64,000 nt of DNA from Cyanobium gracile PCC 6307. Lineage in GTDB: Bacteria > Cyanobacteriota > Cyanobacteriia > PCC-6307 > Cyanobiaceae. The position numbers were made by a program, and so were the translations under genes. The notes beneath the pieces were generated by a model. The model was not told the DNA's origin. It did no database searches and saw only the letters and a list, made by a program, of their open reading frames with translations. Position 1 is the stretch's first letter, and each line of letters opens with the position of its first letter. Location of the stretch: positions 1,265,964 through 1,329,963 of the forward strand of contig NC_019675.1 in the NCBI RefSeq assembly GCF_000316515.1, written 5' to 3'. Positions 35,824 through 45,622 of this stretch are shown piece by piece.

Positions 35824-37177
35824 TCAGAGGGCCAGGCTTTCGGGCCGGTTCTCGATCAGGTCGGCCAGATCCTTGAGGAAGGCGGCGGCATGGGTGCCGT
35901 AGATGACGCGGTGATCGGCGGTGAGGTTGACCTGCATCTGGCGCCGCACGGCGATCGAACCGTCCTTGAGGGCCGCGACCATGGGCCGGGAGGCGGCGAC
36001 CGCCAGGATGGCGCCGGTGCCCGGCGGCAGGATCGCGTCGAAGCGATCGACCCCGAACATGCCCAGATTGGAGAGGGTGAAGGTGCCGGTGGTGTACTCC
36101 TCCGGCTTGAGCTGCTTGGAGCGGGAGCGGGCCACCAGGTCGGCCCACTGGCGCGAGAGCGAATAGAGATCGGTGCGGTCGGCGGCGGCCAGCACCGGGG
36201 TGATCAGGCCGCCGTCATCCATGGCGACGGCCACGGCCACGTTGATGGAGGCCGGGTAAGCCATGCCCGCGTCACTGGCCGACGCGTTCAGCTGCGGGTG
36301 GCGGGCCAGGGTGATACCCACCGCCTTGGCCAGCAGGGCCGTCATCGTGACGCCCTTGGCCTTCACCTGCTTGTAGAAGGCGTCGAGCCGGTCGGTGGTG
36401 ATCGTGTAGCCGACGTGGAAGCAGGGGACCGCCAGGCTGGCGTTCATGTTGCGGACGACCGCCTGCTGCAGGGTGTTGAAGGCCACGGTCTCGCCGGCGC
36501 GACCGAAGGCCTGGCCAGCGGGGGCGGCTGGGGCGGCCGCCGCGCCATTGCCGGCCGCCGGGGCGACCATGGCCGGAGCGGTGCCTTCGGCCACCCGCGG
36601 CACGCTGACGGGCTGGCCGGTGGCCTGCTCCACGTCCTCGGCCTGGATCCGGCCATTGGGGCCGGTGCCCCGCACGGAGGCCAGGGCCACACCGAGCTGG
36701 GCCGCCAGCTTGCGGGCCCGGGGGTGGCCACCACCCGGCCGTCGCTGGCAGCGGCGGGAAGCGCCCCGGGGCCGGGGCGGCCACGGGGGCGGGAGCCGGT
36801 GGGGGCGAGGCCGGGGCGGGGGTGGGGGGCGCCGCAGCTGGAGCAGGTGCGGCGGCCGCAGGGGTGGCGGGAGCGGGGGTGGGTGCTGCCGTGGCAGGTG
36901 CCGGTGCCGCGGCCCTGGCCGCGGCAATCTCCGCTTCGCTCTCCACGATCAGGCCGATCGTCTCTCCCACCGGCGCGGTGCTGCCCGCCTCCATCAGCAC
37001 GGCAGCCAGGAAGCCCTCCTGGAAGGCCTCCACATCCATGTCCGCCTTGTCGGACTCGACCACGAGCACCGACTCGCCCCGCTCGACCCGCTCACCGGGT
37101 TTCTTGAGCCACTCCACGATCTTGCCCTCCGTCATGGTGGAGCTGAGGGCCGGCATGAAGATTTCGTGGGTGGCCAA
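35824..37177 (-). pseudogene. pdhC: Pyruvate dehydrogenase E2 (dihydrolipoamide acetyltransferase), frame broken twice as assembled
   Basis: E2 acetyltransferase of the pyruvate dehydrogenase complex. The lipoyl domain begins at 37177 (MATHEIFMPALSSTM) with DKADM around the lipoyl Lys. A Pro/Ala linker follows, then a peripheral-subunit-binding domain (RARKLAAQLGVA) and the catalytic domain ending in the ADHRVIYG motif. Three different frames are needed to read it. One G is missing (coding strand) from the run at 36764-36767, and one C from the run at 36720-36724. Restoring both gives an intact protein. Both lesions are in GC homopolymers 40 bp apart in an essential gene, so assembly error is likelier than real inactivation. 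Confidence 0.88.
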
Positions 37178-37223
37178 CGGGGGACTGCCTCTGTGATGGG
37201 GGGGATTTTAGGCGGCGGAAGGA

Positions 37224-37667
37224 TCAGCCCCCCTCGATCGCCTCGATCACCCCATCCCTCACCAGCACCGACACCTGCAGCTTCTGCACCAGGTTGTCGC
37301 CCACCTGGACGTCGCAGAAGCTCTCGATCTGCCCCTGCTCCACCACCTGCTCCATCTCCAGTTCCCGCACCTGGCGCTGCTGCTCCAGCACCTGACGTTT
37401 CTGCTCCTCGAATTCGGCGCGCTTGGCCGCCACCTGCTGCTGCACCGAGCCCACCTGCTCCTGGACCCGGGGATCGAGGGGGTTGATGCTCTGACGGCGG
37501 ATCTCGTCGATCAGCCGCTGCCCCTCCTGCTCCAGCTGGGCCAGCTGCTGGTCGAAATTGGTGAGGGCGTTGCTGAGCTCCCGCTCGGCATCCTCCTTCC
37601 AGCGCGGTGTCACCACGGCACGCACCGTGATCGATCGCTTGATGTTGAGGCTGGTGCCGTCGGCCAT
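37224..37667 (-). CDS. YlqD-family protein
   Basis: Protein of 147 residues. Start MADGTSLNIKRSITVRAVVTPRWKEDAE, a Gln/Glu/Arg coiled coil in the middle and a beta-type C-terminus (VQVGDNLVQKLQVSVLVRDGVI) fit the YlqD family found in cyanobacteria and Firmicutes. Function unknown. It lies 46 bp upstream of pdhC on the same strand. Confidence 0.75.
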   Translation of the reverse strand: MADGTSLNIKRSITVRAVVTPRWKEDAERELSNALTNFDQQLAQLEQEGQRLIDEIRRQSINPLDPRVQEQVGSVQQQVAAKRAEFEEQKRQVLEQQRQVRELEMEQVVEQGQIESFCDVQVGDNLVQKLQVSVLVRDGVIEAIEGG

Positions 37668-37714
37668 GGGACTGCAGGTGCAAGGCCCAGGCTGTCAGGC
37701 GACGGGGGATCCGG

Positions 37715-39676
37715 TCAACCGTGGGATCCGCTCTCGCCATAGAGCGCGGCGATGGCGGCGTGGTCCCGCTCGGCAATCCGATCGCGGCGCTGCTTGAGGG
37801 TCTGGGTGAGCAGGCCGTTGTCGATGCTGAACGGCTCCACCAGGGCGACGCCGCCGAGCCGCTCGTCGGCCCGGGTGCCTGGCCGTGCCGCCAGCAGGCG
37901 ATTGCACTCGCGGCAGAGCGCCCGCAGCAGGGCCGGGTCGGCGCCGGCGCCGGGGTCCCCGGGATCGGGGCAGGGGAGCTGGGCCGTGGCCGCGAACGCC
38001 TGCAGCACCTCCGCCTTCGGCACCACCAGGGCCCCGAGCTGCTTGCGGTCCTGGCCCACCAGCATCACCTGCTCCACCAGCGGTGATGCCACCAGGGCCT
38101 CCTCCAGGGGGCCGGGCTCGATGTTCTCGCCACTGCTGAGCACGATCGTGTCCTTGGCGCGGCCCGTCAGCACCAGGGTTCCATCGGCCAGCAGCAGGCC
38201 CAGGTCGCCGGTGTCGAACCAGCCCTCGCCATCGAGCACCTTCGCCGTGGCCTCGGGCTTGTTGTGGTAGCCCCCCATCACCTGGGGCCCCCTGGCCAGC
38301 ACCAGCCCCCGCTCCCCCACCGGCAGCGGGGTCCTGGTGGCGGGGTCCACCACCTTCAGGGCGGTGTCCGGCAGGGGTTGGCCGGCGCTGCCGCGGCGGT
38401 TGCTCCAGGGCCGGCGGCAGGCGAGCACCGGGCTGGTCTCGGTGAGGCCGTAGCCCACCAGCAGCTCGATGCCGACGGCCTCGAAGAACCCGTCCACGTG
38501 GATGGCCAGGGCCCCGCCGCCGCTGATGGCGGTGCGCAGCCTCCCCCCCACCAGCTGGGCGCGCACCTTCGGCCAGAGCAAGGCGCCGGCCGCCCCATGC
38601 AGCGGCCAGAGCAGCAGGGCGCCGGCGGCGGCCACGAGCCGGTCGGCCGCCCCTACCGGCTTGAGGGTGAGATCCAGGGCCGTCCGCCGCCGCCGGTGGA
38701 AGGCCCGGCTGACGGCGAGGGCCCGGCGCAGCAGGCGCTGGCGGGAGGGGGGCATGGCCGCCAGGGCGTCCTCGAAGCCGGAGAGCAGGGCCTCCCACAG
38801 CCGCGGCACGCTGATCAGGTACTGGGGCCGCACCTTCTGCAGGTCGGAGCGCAGCTGCTTGAGGGTGGTGTAGGTCTGCCGGCAGCCGCAGCTGAGCAGG
38901 AAGTATTCGGCGGTGCGCTCGTAGGCATGCCAGATCGGCAGCACGGACAGCACGTGATCTCCGGGGCTCGGCGACACCGCCACCCCCAGGGTGCGCAGCT
39001 GGTGCAGGAGGTTGGCGTGGCTGAGGGGCACCCCCTTGGGCTGGCCGGTGGTGCCGGAGGTGTACAGGAGCGTGGCCAGCCGACCGGGGCCTCCCGTGGG
39101 GAGCGGCGGCAGGGGGCTGGCGGCACCGCGCTGCAGCAGGTCGTCCCAGGTGAGGCAGGGCAGCGGCAGGGGAACGGCCGGGGCCTCCCCCTCCAGCAGC
39201 ACGATGAAGCGCAGCCGCTGCAGGGCCGGCCCGTCGAGGGCCAGCCGCTCCAGCAGGGCGGCCGACTCCAGCACCGCCCCCACCGCACCGGCGTCCTCGA
39301 GGATGTAGCGCAGCTCCTCGGCCGGGGCCACGCTGCCGCGCACCGCATCGGCCGCCCCGGCCCGCATCAGCCCCTGGTCGGCCACCAGCCAGCGGGGACC
39401 GTTCTCTGCGAACAGGGCCACCACATCGCCGGGCCCCACCCCCAGATCGGCGAAAGCCGCCGCCGCTCGGTCGATCGCCTGGCGCAGCTCGCCGTAACGC
39501 AGCGTCTCCGGATGGCGGCCATGGGGGGCTTCCAGCGCCACGCGGGGGCCATGCAGGCGCTCCAGTTCCGGCCAGAGGCCCTCCAGTCCCTCAAGCTGGC
39601 TCCAGTCGGCGCGACCTTCAAGGGCTCGGCGGTCCCGGGGGCTGCCGCCCCAGTGGATCTCGGCTCTGGCGTTCAT
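37715..39676 (-). CDS. Long-chain acyl-CoA/acyl-ACP synthetase (AMP-binding)
   Basis: Protein of 653 residues from ATG 39676. The AMP-binding signature LLYTSGTTGQPKGVPLS and the GYGLTETSPVLA, GWFDTGDLG and LSSGENIEPGPLEEAL motifs mark an adenylate-forming long-chain fatty acid ligase. Cyanobacteria use a single such enzyme to recycle free fatty acids as acyl-ACP. The downstream end is the minus-strand operon tail; lipB lies just upstream. Confidence 0.88.
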   Translation of the reverse strand: MNARAEIHWGGSPRDRRALEGRADWSQLEGLEGLWPELERLHGPRVALEAPHGRHPETLRYGELRQAIDRAAAAFADLGVGPGDVVALFAENGPRWLVADQGLMRAGAADAVRGSVAPAEELRYILEDAGAVGAVLESAALLERLALDGPALQRLRFIVLLEGEAPAVPLPLPCLTWDDLLQRGAASPLPPLPTGGPGRLATLLYTSGTTGQPKGVPLSHANLLHQLRTLGVAVSPSPGDHVLSVLPIWHAYERTAEYFLLSCGCRQTYTTLKQLRSDLQKVRPQYLISVPRLWEALLSGFEDALAAMPPSRQRLLRRALAVSRAFHRRRRTALDLTLKPVGAADRLVAAAGALLLWPLHGAAGALLWPKVRAQLVGGRLRTAISGGGALAIHVDGFFEAVGIELLVGYGLTETSPVLACRRPWSNRRGSAGQPLPDTALKVVDPATRTPLPVGERGLVLARGPQVMGGYHNKPEATAKVLDGEGWFDTGDLGLLLADGTLVLTGRAKDTIVLSSGENIEPGPLEEALVASPLVEQVMLVGQDRKQLGALVVPKAEVLQAFAATAQLPCPDPGDPGAGADPALLRALCRECNRLLAARPGTRADERLGGVALVEPFSIDNGLLTQTLKQRRDRIAERDHAAIAALYGESGSHG

Positions 39677-39702
39677 GGGCGGCCGGCGCGGTAAACGGAA
39701 GG

Positions 39703-40419
39703 TCAGGATTCTCCCAGTCCCGACCGGTCTCCCCCCTCCCCCAGGCCAGCCAGTCCCTCCTGTGGCCACGGCGGCCGCAGGGCCACGCCGAAGCGGCGGG
39801 CGAAGGCCGCCAGCAGCAGCGGCGCCACCTGCTCGGGGGTGAGGCAGGGCCGCCAGTCCACCAGCCGTCCCACCGGCCGACCGGAGAGCCCGCAGGGAAC
39901 GATCGCGGCGAAGCCCTCCAGGGAGCAGTCGACATTCAGCGCCAGGCCGTGCTGGCTGATCCAGCGCCGGGCACCGACCCCGATCGCCGCCAGCTTGCGG
40001 CCCTCGAGCCAGACCCCGGTGAGCCCCTCGATGCGCTCCCCCTCCAGCCCCAGCTCCTGCAGCACCGCCAGCACCACGTCCTCGAGGGCCCGCAGATAGA
40101 GGTGCAGGTCGCCGCCGTGGCGCTGCAGGTCGAGCACCGGGTAGAGCACCAGCTGGCCGGGCAGGTGGTGGGTCACCTCGCCGCCCCGGTCGATGCGGTG
40201 CAGCGGCAGGGGCGGGTGGGCCGGATCGAAGCCGAGGTGCTCCAGGCTGGCCCCCCGGCCCAGGGTGTAGCAGGGGGTGTGCTGCAGCAGCAGCAGGGCA
40301 TCGGGCGCGGCGGGATCGTCGAGCCGGCGCCGCTGCAGACGGCGCTGCCACTCCCAGGCCAGCGGGAAGGGCACCGGGGAGCGGGCTTCAAAAAGAATTG
40401 CGGGGGTGTTGGGGGCCAT
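39703..40419 (-). CDS. lipB: Octanoyl-[acyl-carrier protein]:protein N-octanoyltransferase
   Basis: Protein of 238 residues starting the lipoate pathway. [57 protein letters not shown] and the catalytic Cys in VPCGLSG are all present. Its product lipoylates the E2 encoded nearby. It is divergent from hpf. Confidence 0.92.
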   Translation of the reverse strand: MAPNTPAILFEARSPVPFPLAWEWQRRLQRRRLDDPAAPDALLLLQHTPCYTLGRGASLEHLGFDPAHPPLPLHRIDRGGEVTHHLPGQLVLYPVLDLQRHGGDLHLYLRALEDVVLAVLQELGLEGERIEGLTGVWLEGRKLAAIGVGARRWISQHGLALNVDCSLEGFAAIVPCGLSGRPVGRLVDWRPCLTPEQVAPLLLAAFARRFGVALRPPWPQEGLAGLGEGGDRSGLGES

Positions 40420-40482
40420 GCAGAGGCGTTCCTAGCTTGAGGTTGTCCCAGAGCCAGAATTCCTCTGGAGGCAGGCACCCGA

Positions 40483-41070
40483 ATGAAACTGCTGATCCAC
40501 GGCCGCAATCTCGACGTCACACCGGCGATCAGGGAGTACACCGAAACCAAGCTCAATCGCGCCATCAGCCATTTCGATGGCATCGTCAAGGAAGCCGACG
40601 TGCATCTGTCGGTGGCCCGCAATCCCCGTGTGCCGCAGCAGACGGCGGAAGTCACGGTCTTCGCCAACGGGGTGGTGATCCGGGCCCAGGAACGCAGCGA
40701 GAACCTCTACGCCAGCATCGATCTGGTGGCCACCAAGCTGAGCCGCCAGCTGACCCGCTACAAGGATCGGCTGCAGGAACGCAGCCAGGGTCCGGTGCAC
40801 CGCTCCGCCGCCGCCGAGGAAGCCGGAGCCGCCACCCTGCCCAACCCCGGGGGGTCCCTCACCGATGGCCTCGAGCCCGCCGTCCCCCACCGCGGCGTGC
40901 GCCGCAAGTACTTCGCCATGCCGGCGATGGACCTGGAGGAGGCCCTGCATCAGCTGGATCTGATCGACCACGACTTCTACATGTTCCGCGACGCGGCCAC
41001 GGGCCAGATCCAGGTGGTCTACCGCCGCAACCATGGCGGATTCGGCGTCATCCAGGCCCGTGACACCTGA
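40483..41070 (+). CDS. hpf: Ribosome hibernation promoting factor, long form (LrtA)
   Basis: Protein of 195 residues. The N-terminal ribosome-binding domain (MKLLIHGRNLDVTPAIREYTETKL) is joined by a Pro/Ala-rich linker to the C-terminal dimerisation domain (AMDLEEALHQLDLIDHDFYMFRD). Long HPF makes 100S ribosome dimers. The cyanobacterial orthologue is light-repressed. Confidence 0.93.
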   Translation: MKLLIHGRNLDVTPAIREYTETKLNRAISHFDGIVKEADVHLSVARNPRVPQQTAEVTVFANGVVIRAQERSENLYASIDLVATKLSRQLTRYKDRLQERSQGPVHRSAAAEEAGAATLPNPGGSLTDGLEPAVPHRGVRRKYFAMPAMDLEEALHQLDLIDHDFYMFRDAATGQIQVVYRRNHGGFGVIQARDT

Positions 41071-41737
41071 GCGGGAGTCCGACCGGCCCGACCTCGCCCC
41101 CCTGATCGACCACGCCCTCCTGGATCCCCACCGGGGCCGGGAGGCCGTCCTCCGCTGCTGCGATGAGGCCCGCCATTTCGGCTTCGCCGGGGTGTGCCTG
41201 GCCTCCCGCTGGCTGCCGGTGGCCCGCGAGCGGCTGCCGGTCGACGGGGCGGTGAAGCTGATCGCCGTGGTGGGATTTCCCTTCGGGGCCATCCCTGCGG
41301 CGATCAAGCGGGCCGAGGCGGAGTGGGCCGCCGCCGCCGGTGCCGACGAACTTGACGTGGTGCCCGATTTCGGCGCCCTGGCCGATGGCGAGGGCACCGC
41401 CGTGCTCGACGATCTGGCGGCCATCACCGACCTGGGCCTGCCGGTCAAGGTGATCCTGGAGATGGGCCGGCTCGACCCCGAGGCCCTGGAGCTGCTGGTG
41501 GAGATCAGCATCGATGCCGGGGTGCGCCACCTCAAGACCGGCAGCGGCTTCGGCCCGCCGGTGACCCCCGAGCAGGTGGGCCGGCTGGTGGCCCTGGCCC
41601 GGGGCCGGGCGGCGGTGAAGGCCGCCGGTGGCATCGCCGATCTCGACCAGGCGCTGGCCCTGGTGGCGGCCGGTGCCGGCCGGCTGGGCACGAGCCGGGG
41701 CGTGGCCCTGATGCAGGCGTTGCGCGCCGGTGCCTGA
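41033..41737 (+). CDS. deoC: Deoxyribose-phosphate aldolase
   Basis: TIM-barrel aldolase of 234 residues. The Schiff-base Lys is in HLKTGSGFG, and the second active-site Lys in AVKAAGGI. ATG 41033 overlaps hpf by 38 bp; GTG 41060 would shorten the overlap and is also plausible. No clear ribosome-binding site decides between them. The stop overlaps recO by 8 bp. Confidence 0.9.
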   Translation: MADSASSRPVTPERESDRPDLAPLIDHALLDPHRGREAVLRCCDEARHFGFAGVCLASRWLPVARERLPVDGAVKLIAVVGFPFGAIPAAIKRAEAEWAAAAGADELDVVPDFGALADGEGTAVLDDLAAITDLGLPVKVILEMGRLDPEALELLVEISIDAGVRHLKTGSGFGPPVTPEQVGRLVALARGRAAVKAAGGIADLDQALALVAAGAGRLGTSRGVALMQALRAGA

Positions 41738-42536
41738 ACAGCACCTGGAGGGCCTGGCCCTCACCTGCCGCCCCCTGGGGGAACATGACCGGCTGCTCAC
41801 CCTGCTGAGCGAGGCCGAAGGCCTCACCCGGCTGGCGGTGCCGGGGGCGCGCCGGCCCAAGAGCAGCCTGGCGGCGGCGGTGCCCCTGGCCCATCTGGTG
41901 CTGCAGGTGGGGGGCCGCGGCGGCCTGCGGCGGGTGCGGCAGCTGCGGGTGCTGCGCAACTACAGCGGCCTGGCCCAGCGCCTGGAGACCCTGGCCGCCG
42001 CCCAGGCCCTGGCCGAGCTCTGCCTGAAGCTGGTGCCGGGCGAGACGCCCGCCCCGGGGGTGCTCCCCGACCTGCTGCTCCAGCTCGGCCGCCTGGAGGC
42101 GGTGGTGACGGAGCGGGCCGAGCGGGTGGAGGCGCTGGCGGTGGCGGTGCAGGGCAGCATCCACCTGCTGGCCCTGGGGGGCTTCGCCCTGCCCCTGCAG
42201 CACTGTGTCCGCAGCGGCGCGCCGCTGCTGCCGCCGATCGGCGACTGGTCGTGGCGCTGCAGCCTGCTGCCCAGCGAGGGCCTGGCGATCGGGGCGATCC
42301 CGGGCGCCCGGGTGATGCTCAATCCCTCCGAGCTGGCCCTGCTGCAGCGGCTGACGCGCCCCGCCCCGCCCCGGAGTCGCGACGGCCGGCTGATGGGACC
42401 GGAGGCGGTGTGGCTGCACCTGCTCGACCTGGTGGAGGCCTGGTGCGGCGAGCATCTCGGTCAGAGACCGCGAGCCTTCAGACTGCTGCGGACCGCCTGC
42501 GACCCGATGTCCTCCCATCCGTCCGAGCCAGCATGA
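41730..42536 (+). CDS. recO: DNA repair protein RecO
   Basis: Protein of 268 residues for RecF-pathway recombination. The N-terminal OB fold begins LEGLALTCRPLGEHDRLLTLLSEAEG, followed by VPGARRPKSSLAAAVPLAHL. The end overlaps the following transporter by 4 bp (ATGA), so deoC, recO and the transporter form one transcription unit. Confidence 0.92.
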   Translation: MPEQHLEGLALTCRPLGEHDRLLTLLSEAEGLTRLAVPGARRPKSSLAAAVPLAHLVLQVGGRGGLRRVRQLRVLRNYSGLAQRLETLAAAQALAELCLKLVPGETPAPGVLPDLLLQLGRLEAVVTERAERVEALAVAVQGSIHLLALGGFALPLQHCVRSGAPLLPPIGDWSWRCSLLPSEGLAIGAIPGARVMLNPSELALLQRLTRPAPPRSRDGRLMGPEAVWLHLLDLVEAWCGEHLGQRPRAFRLLRTACDPMSSHPSEPA

Positions 42537-43873
42537 GCCCGAGCGGCAAGACCGAGAGGGGACTGGCCGCCGTACTGGCCCTGCCGGGGTTCCGGCGACT
42601 CTGGATCGGCCAGGTGTTCTCCCAGCTGGCGGACAAGTTCTACATCGTGCTGATGGTGTTCCTGATCGCCCAGTACTGGGTGACGGACACGCCGCAGAGC
42701 AACGCGGCCCTCGCCGAGGCGGCCGCGGCCTTCCGGATGGGCTTCGAGACCCGGGCCCAGATGATCACCCTGCTGGCCACCGGCATCTATGTGGCCAACA
42801 CCGTGCCGGCGATGCTGCTGGGGACGGTGGCGGGGGTCTGGGCCGACCGCTGGCCGAAGCGCACCGTGATGGTGGCTTCCAACGGTCTGCGGGCCGCCCT
42901 GGTGATGCTGGCCCCCCTGTGCCTGCTGCCGGGGCCGATGTGGCTCGGCCTCAGCTGGGGCTACTGGGCCCTGGTGGCCATGACGTTCTTCGAGTCGGTG
43001 CTCACCCAGTTCTTCGCGCCGGCGGAGCAGGCCGCCATTCCCCTGCTGGTGAGCTACCCCCAGCTGCTCGCCGCGAATTCGGTGTACCAGGCCACCAGCA
43101 TGGCGGCCACGATCGTCGGGTTTGCCCTCGGCGACCCGATCCTGCGCCTGCTGCGCACCCTGCTGGCCCAGGTGGGGATCCCGGGAGGAGAGTTTGTGTT
43201 GCTGCCGCTCTGTTACGGCGCCGCGGCCGTGGCCATCGCCGGGATCGTGATCCCCGAACCGCCCCGGGTGCCGCGCTCCATCTCCGTCTGGGAGGAGATC
43301 GGCGAGGGGGTGCAGGTGCTGCGGGAGCGGCCCAACGTGCGCAGCGCCATGATCCAGCTGGTGCTGCTATACAGCCTGCTGGCGGCCCTGTATGTCCTGG
43401 CGATCAGCCTGGCGGCCGCCATCGGCGGGCTCGGCCCCACCCGCTTCGGCGTGCTGCTGGCGATGAGCGGGCTGGGGCTTGCGGTGGGAGCCCTGGCCAT
43501 GGCCCAGCTGGGCGAGCGCTTCAGCCGCCGCGGGCTGGCCAGTGCGGGGCTCGGGACCATCGCCTGGTGCCTGGTGCTGCTGGGGCAGCTGCGCGGCAAC
43601 CTGGTGTTCACCCTGCTGCTCTGCGGCCTGCTGGGGGTGGGCGCGGCCCTGCTGGCGATCCCCGCCCAGACCACGATCCAGGAAGACACCCCGGAGAGCC
43701 AGCGCGGCCGGGTGTTCGGGCTCCAGAACAACCTGATCAACATCGCCCTCAGCCTGCCCCTCGTGCTGGCGGGCACCGTGGTCAGCCGCTACGGGCTGCT
43801 TCCCGTACTCTGGGGGCTGGCGGCCATCGCCGCGGTCGCCGCCCTGAGTGAGCGCCCCTGGCGCAGCAGCTGA
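42533..43873 (+). CDS. Major facilitator superfamily transporter
   Basis: Protein of 446 residues from ATG 42533, with about 11-12 hydrophobic helices. GVWADRWPKRTVMVASN is an MFS motif A. The N-terminal portion (FRRLWIGQVFSQLADKFYIVLM) resembles the MFS_3/enterobactin exporter group. Substrate cannot be told. Confidence 0.8.
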   Translation: MSPSGKTERGLAAVLALPGFRRLWIGQVFSQLADKFYIVLMVFLIAQYWVTDTPQSNAALAEAAAAFRMGFETRAQMITLLATGIYVANTVPAMLLGTVAGVWADRWPKRTVMVASNGLRAALVMLAPLCLLPGPMWLGLSWGYWALVAMTFFESVLTQFFAPAEQAAIPLLVSYPQLLAANSVYQATSMAATIVGFALGDPILRLLRTLLAQVGIPGGEFVLLPLCYGAAAVAIAGIVIPEPPRVPRSISVWEEIGEGVQVLRERPNVRSAMIQLVLLYSLLAALYVLAISLAAAIGGLGPTRFGVLLAMSGLGLAVGALAMAQLGERFSRRGLASAGLGTIAWCLVLLGQLRGNLVFTLLLCGLLGVGAALLAIPAQTTIQEDTPESQRGRVFGLQNNLINIALSLPLVLAGTVVSRYGLLPVLWGLAAIAAVAALSERPWRSS

Positions 43874-43924
43874 GCGCCCGCCGAGCGCTGCTACATTCCG
43901 CTGTTGCGTGGGTCCATACAGGTG

Positions 43925-45109
43925 ATGCACATTGCCTGGCTGGGCAAGAAGTCTCCGTTCTGCGGCAACGTCACCTACGGCCTCAGCACCACCGAAGCCC
44001 TGCGGCAGCGCGGCCACGCGGTGAGCTTCATTCACTTCGACACGCCCACCCCCTCCCTTGGCCGGCCGGAAGCGGGGGGCGGCGAGCTGGACCCGCCGGG
44101 GGGGCCGGAGGCCAACCCCGAGGTGGCCCTGCCCTACCTGGTGAAGTCGCAGGTTTACACGATCCCCTCCCCGGGGGCCCAGCGGGAGCTGCGGGAGTCC
44201 CTGGAACGGCTGCGGCCCGATCTGGTGCACGCCAGCCTCACCCTCTCCCCCCTCGACTTCCGCCTGCCCGACCTCTGCCAGCAGCTGGGCCTGCCCCTGG
44301 TGGCCACCTTCCATCCCCCCTTCGACGCCGGGCTGCGCAACCTCACCGCCGGCACCCAGCAGCTCACCTACCAGCTCTACGCCCCCTCCCTGGCGAAGTT
44401 CGACCGGGTGATCGTGTTCTCCGAGCTGCAGGCCGAAGTGCTGGTGCGCCTGGGGGTGCGGCGCCAACGGCTGGCGGTGATCCCCAACGGGGTCGACACC
44501 GACACCTGGGCTCCGGCCGCCCCGGGCGGTGAACCCGAGCTGGCCCAGCTGCGGCTCAGGGTGGGGGGTCGTCGCGTCTTCCTTTACATGGGGCGAGTGG
44601 CCACCGAGAAGAACGTCGAGGCCCTGCTGAAGGCCTGGCGGCTGGTGCGTCCCCAGGGCTGCGTTCTGGTGATCGTGGGGGACGGGCCGCTGCGCTCGTC
44701 CCTGCAGAGCGGCAGCGAAGCCGATGTGATCTGGTGGGGCTACGAGGCCAGCCGGGCCCGCCGGGTGGCGCTGCTCCAGCTCGCCGAGGTGTTCCTGCTG
44801 CCGTCCCTGGTGGAGGGACTCTCCCTGGCCCTGCTGGAGGCCATGGCCTGCGGCACCGCCTGCGTGGCCACCGATGCCGGAGCCGATGGGGAGGTGCTGG
44901 AGGGCGGTGCAGGCATCGTGATCAGCACCCAGGGTGTCACCACCCAGCTGCGCACCCTCCTGCCGGTGTTGCGGGACCAACCGGTGCTCACGGCCGAGCT
45001 GGGACGCCGGGCCCGCCAGCGGGCCCTGGAGCGCTACACCCTCACCGGCAACATCGACGCCCTCGAGCGGCTCTACGCCGAGCTCAGCCCGCAGCCGGTG
45101 GCGGTCTGA
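43925..45109 (+). CDS. Glycosyltransferase family 4
   Basis: Protein of 394 residues from ATG 43925 (MHIAWLGKKSPFCGNVTYG); GTG 43904 is an alternative. It has GT-B fold motifs: VIPNGVDTDTW, FLYMGRVATEKNVEALLKAW, and the donor-binding LPSLVEGLSLALLEAMACGT with the EX7E spacing. Acceptor unknown; likely cell-envelope or polysaccharide. Confidence 0.85.
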   Translation: MHIAWLGKKSPFCGNVTYGLSTTEALRQRGHAVSFIHFDTPTPSLGRPEAGGGELDPPGGPEANPEVALPYLVKSQVYTIPSPGAQRELRESLERLRPDLVHASLTLSPLDFRLPDLCQQLGLPLVATFHPPFDAGLRNLTAGTQQLTYQLYAPSLAKFDRVIVFSELQAEVLVRLGVRRQRLAVIPNGVDTDTWAPAAPGGEPELAQLRLRVGGRRVFLYMGRVATEKNVEALLKAWRLVRPQGCVLVIVGDGPLRSSLQSGSEADVIWWGYEASRARRVALLQLAEVFLLPSLVEGLSLALLEAMACGTACVATDAGADGEVLEGGAGIVISTQGVTTQLRTLLPVLRDQPVLTAELGRRARQRALERYTLTGNIDALERLYAELSPQPVAV

Positions 45110-45184
45110 CCGGTCGCTCCGGCCCCGCCCCGGCGCTGCCGATCAGCACGGATCGCGTCAGGATGGGTCGCGGTTCCAGGTGCC

Positions 45185-45622
45185 ATGAACTCACCCTTCG
45201 CCACCCAGGTCGTGGGCGGTTCCGACGTGCCCGTCGCCGCTCGGCCCACCGTCTCGATCGTCGACGATGACCCCCACATCCGGGCCATGGTGGCGGAGGA
45301 GCTGGCGGACTCCGGCTGCGAGGTCGTGGCGCTGACCAACGGCCAGGGCCTCGCGACGAAGCTGGCCGAGGGGGGGATCGACCTCGTCTTCCTCGACGTG
45401 CAGATGCCCGACTGCGACGGCATCGAATGCCTGCGGGACCTGCGCAGCCGGGGGTGCACCGTGCCGGTGGTCATCTTCACCTCCCTGAACGACCCCGAGC
45501 GGCGCCGCCAGGCCCAGGAGGCCGGAGCCGACGATTACGTGCTCAAGCACGAACTTCTCGACAGGCTGGCCGACCTGCTGGAACGGCTCCTGCCCAGGAG
45601 GAGCGAGAACGGCCACCTGTGA
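45185..45622 (+). CDS. Single-domain response regulator
   Basis: CheY-like receiver of 145 residues with no output domain. The acidic pocket is DDD at 27-29, the phosphoacceptor D71 is in FLDVQMP, and the Lys is in DDYVLKHE. It overlaps the following histidine kinase by 4 bp (GTGA), and the two presumably form a two-component pair. Output would be by protein contact. Confidence 0.85.
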   Translation: MNSPFATQVVGGSDVPVAARPTVSIVDDDPHIRAMVAEELADSGCEVVALTNGQGLATKLAEGGIDLVFLDVQMPDCDGIECLRDLRSRGCTVPVVIFTSLNDPERRRQAQEAGADDYVLKHELLDRLADLLERLLPRRSENGHL

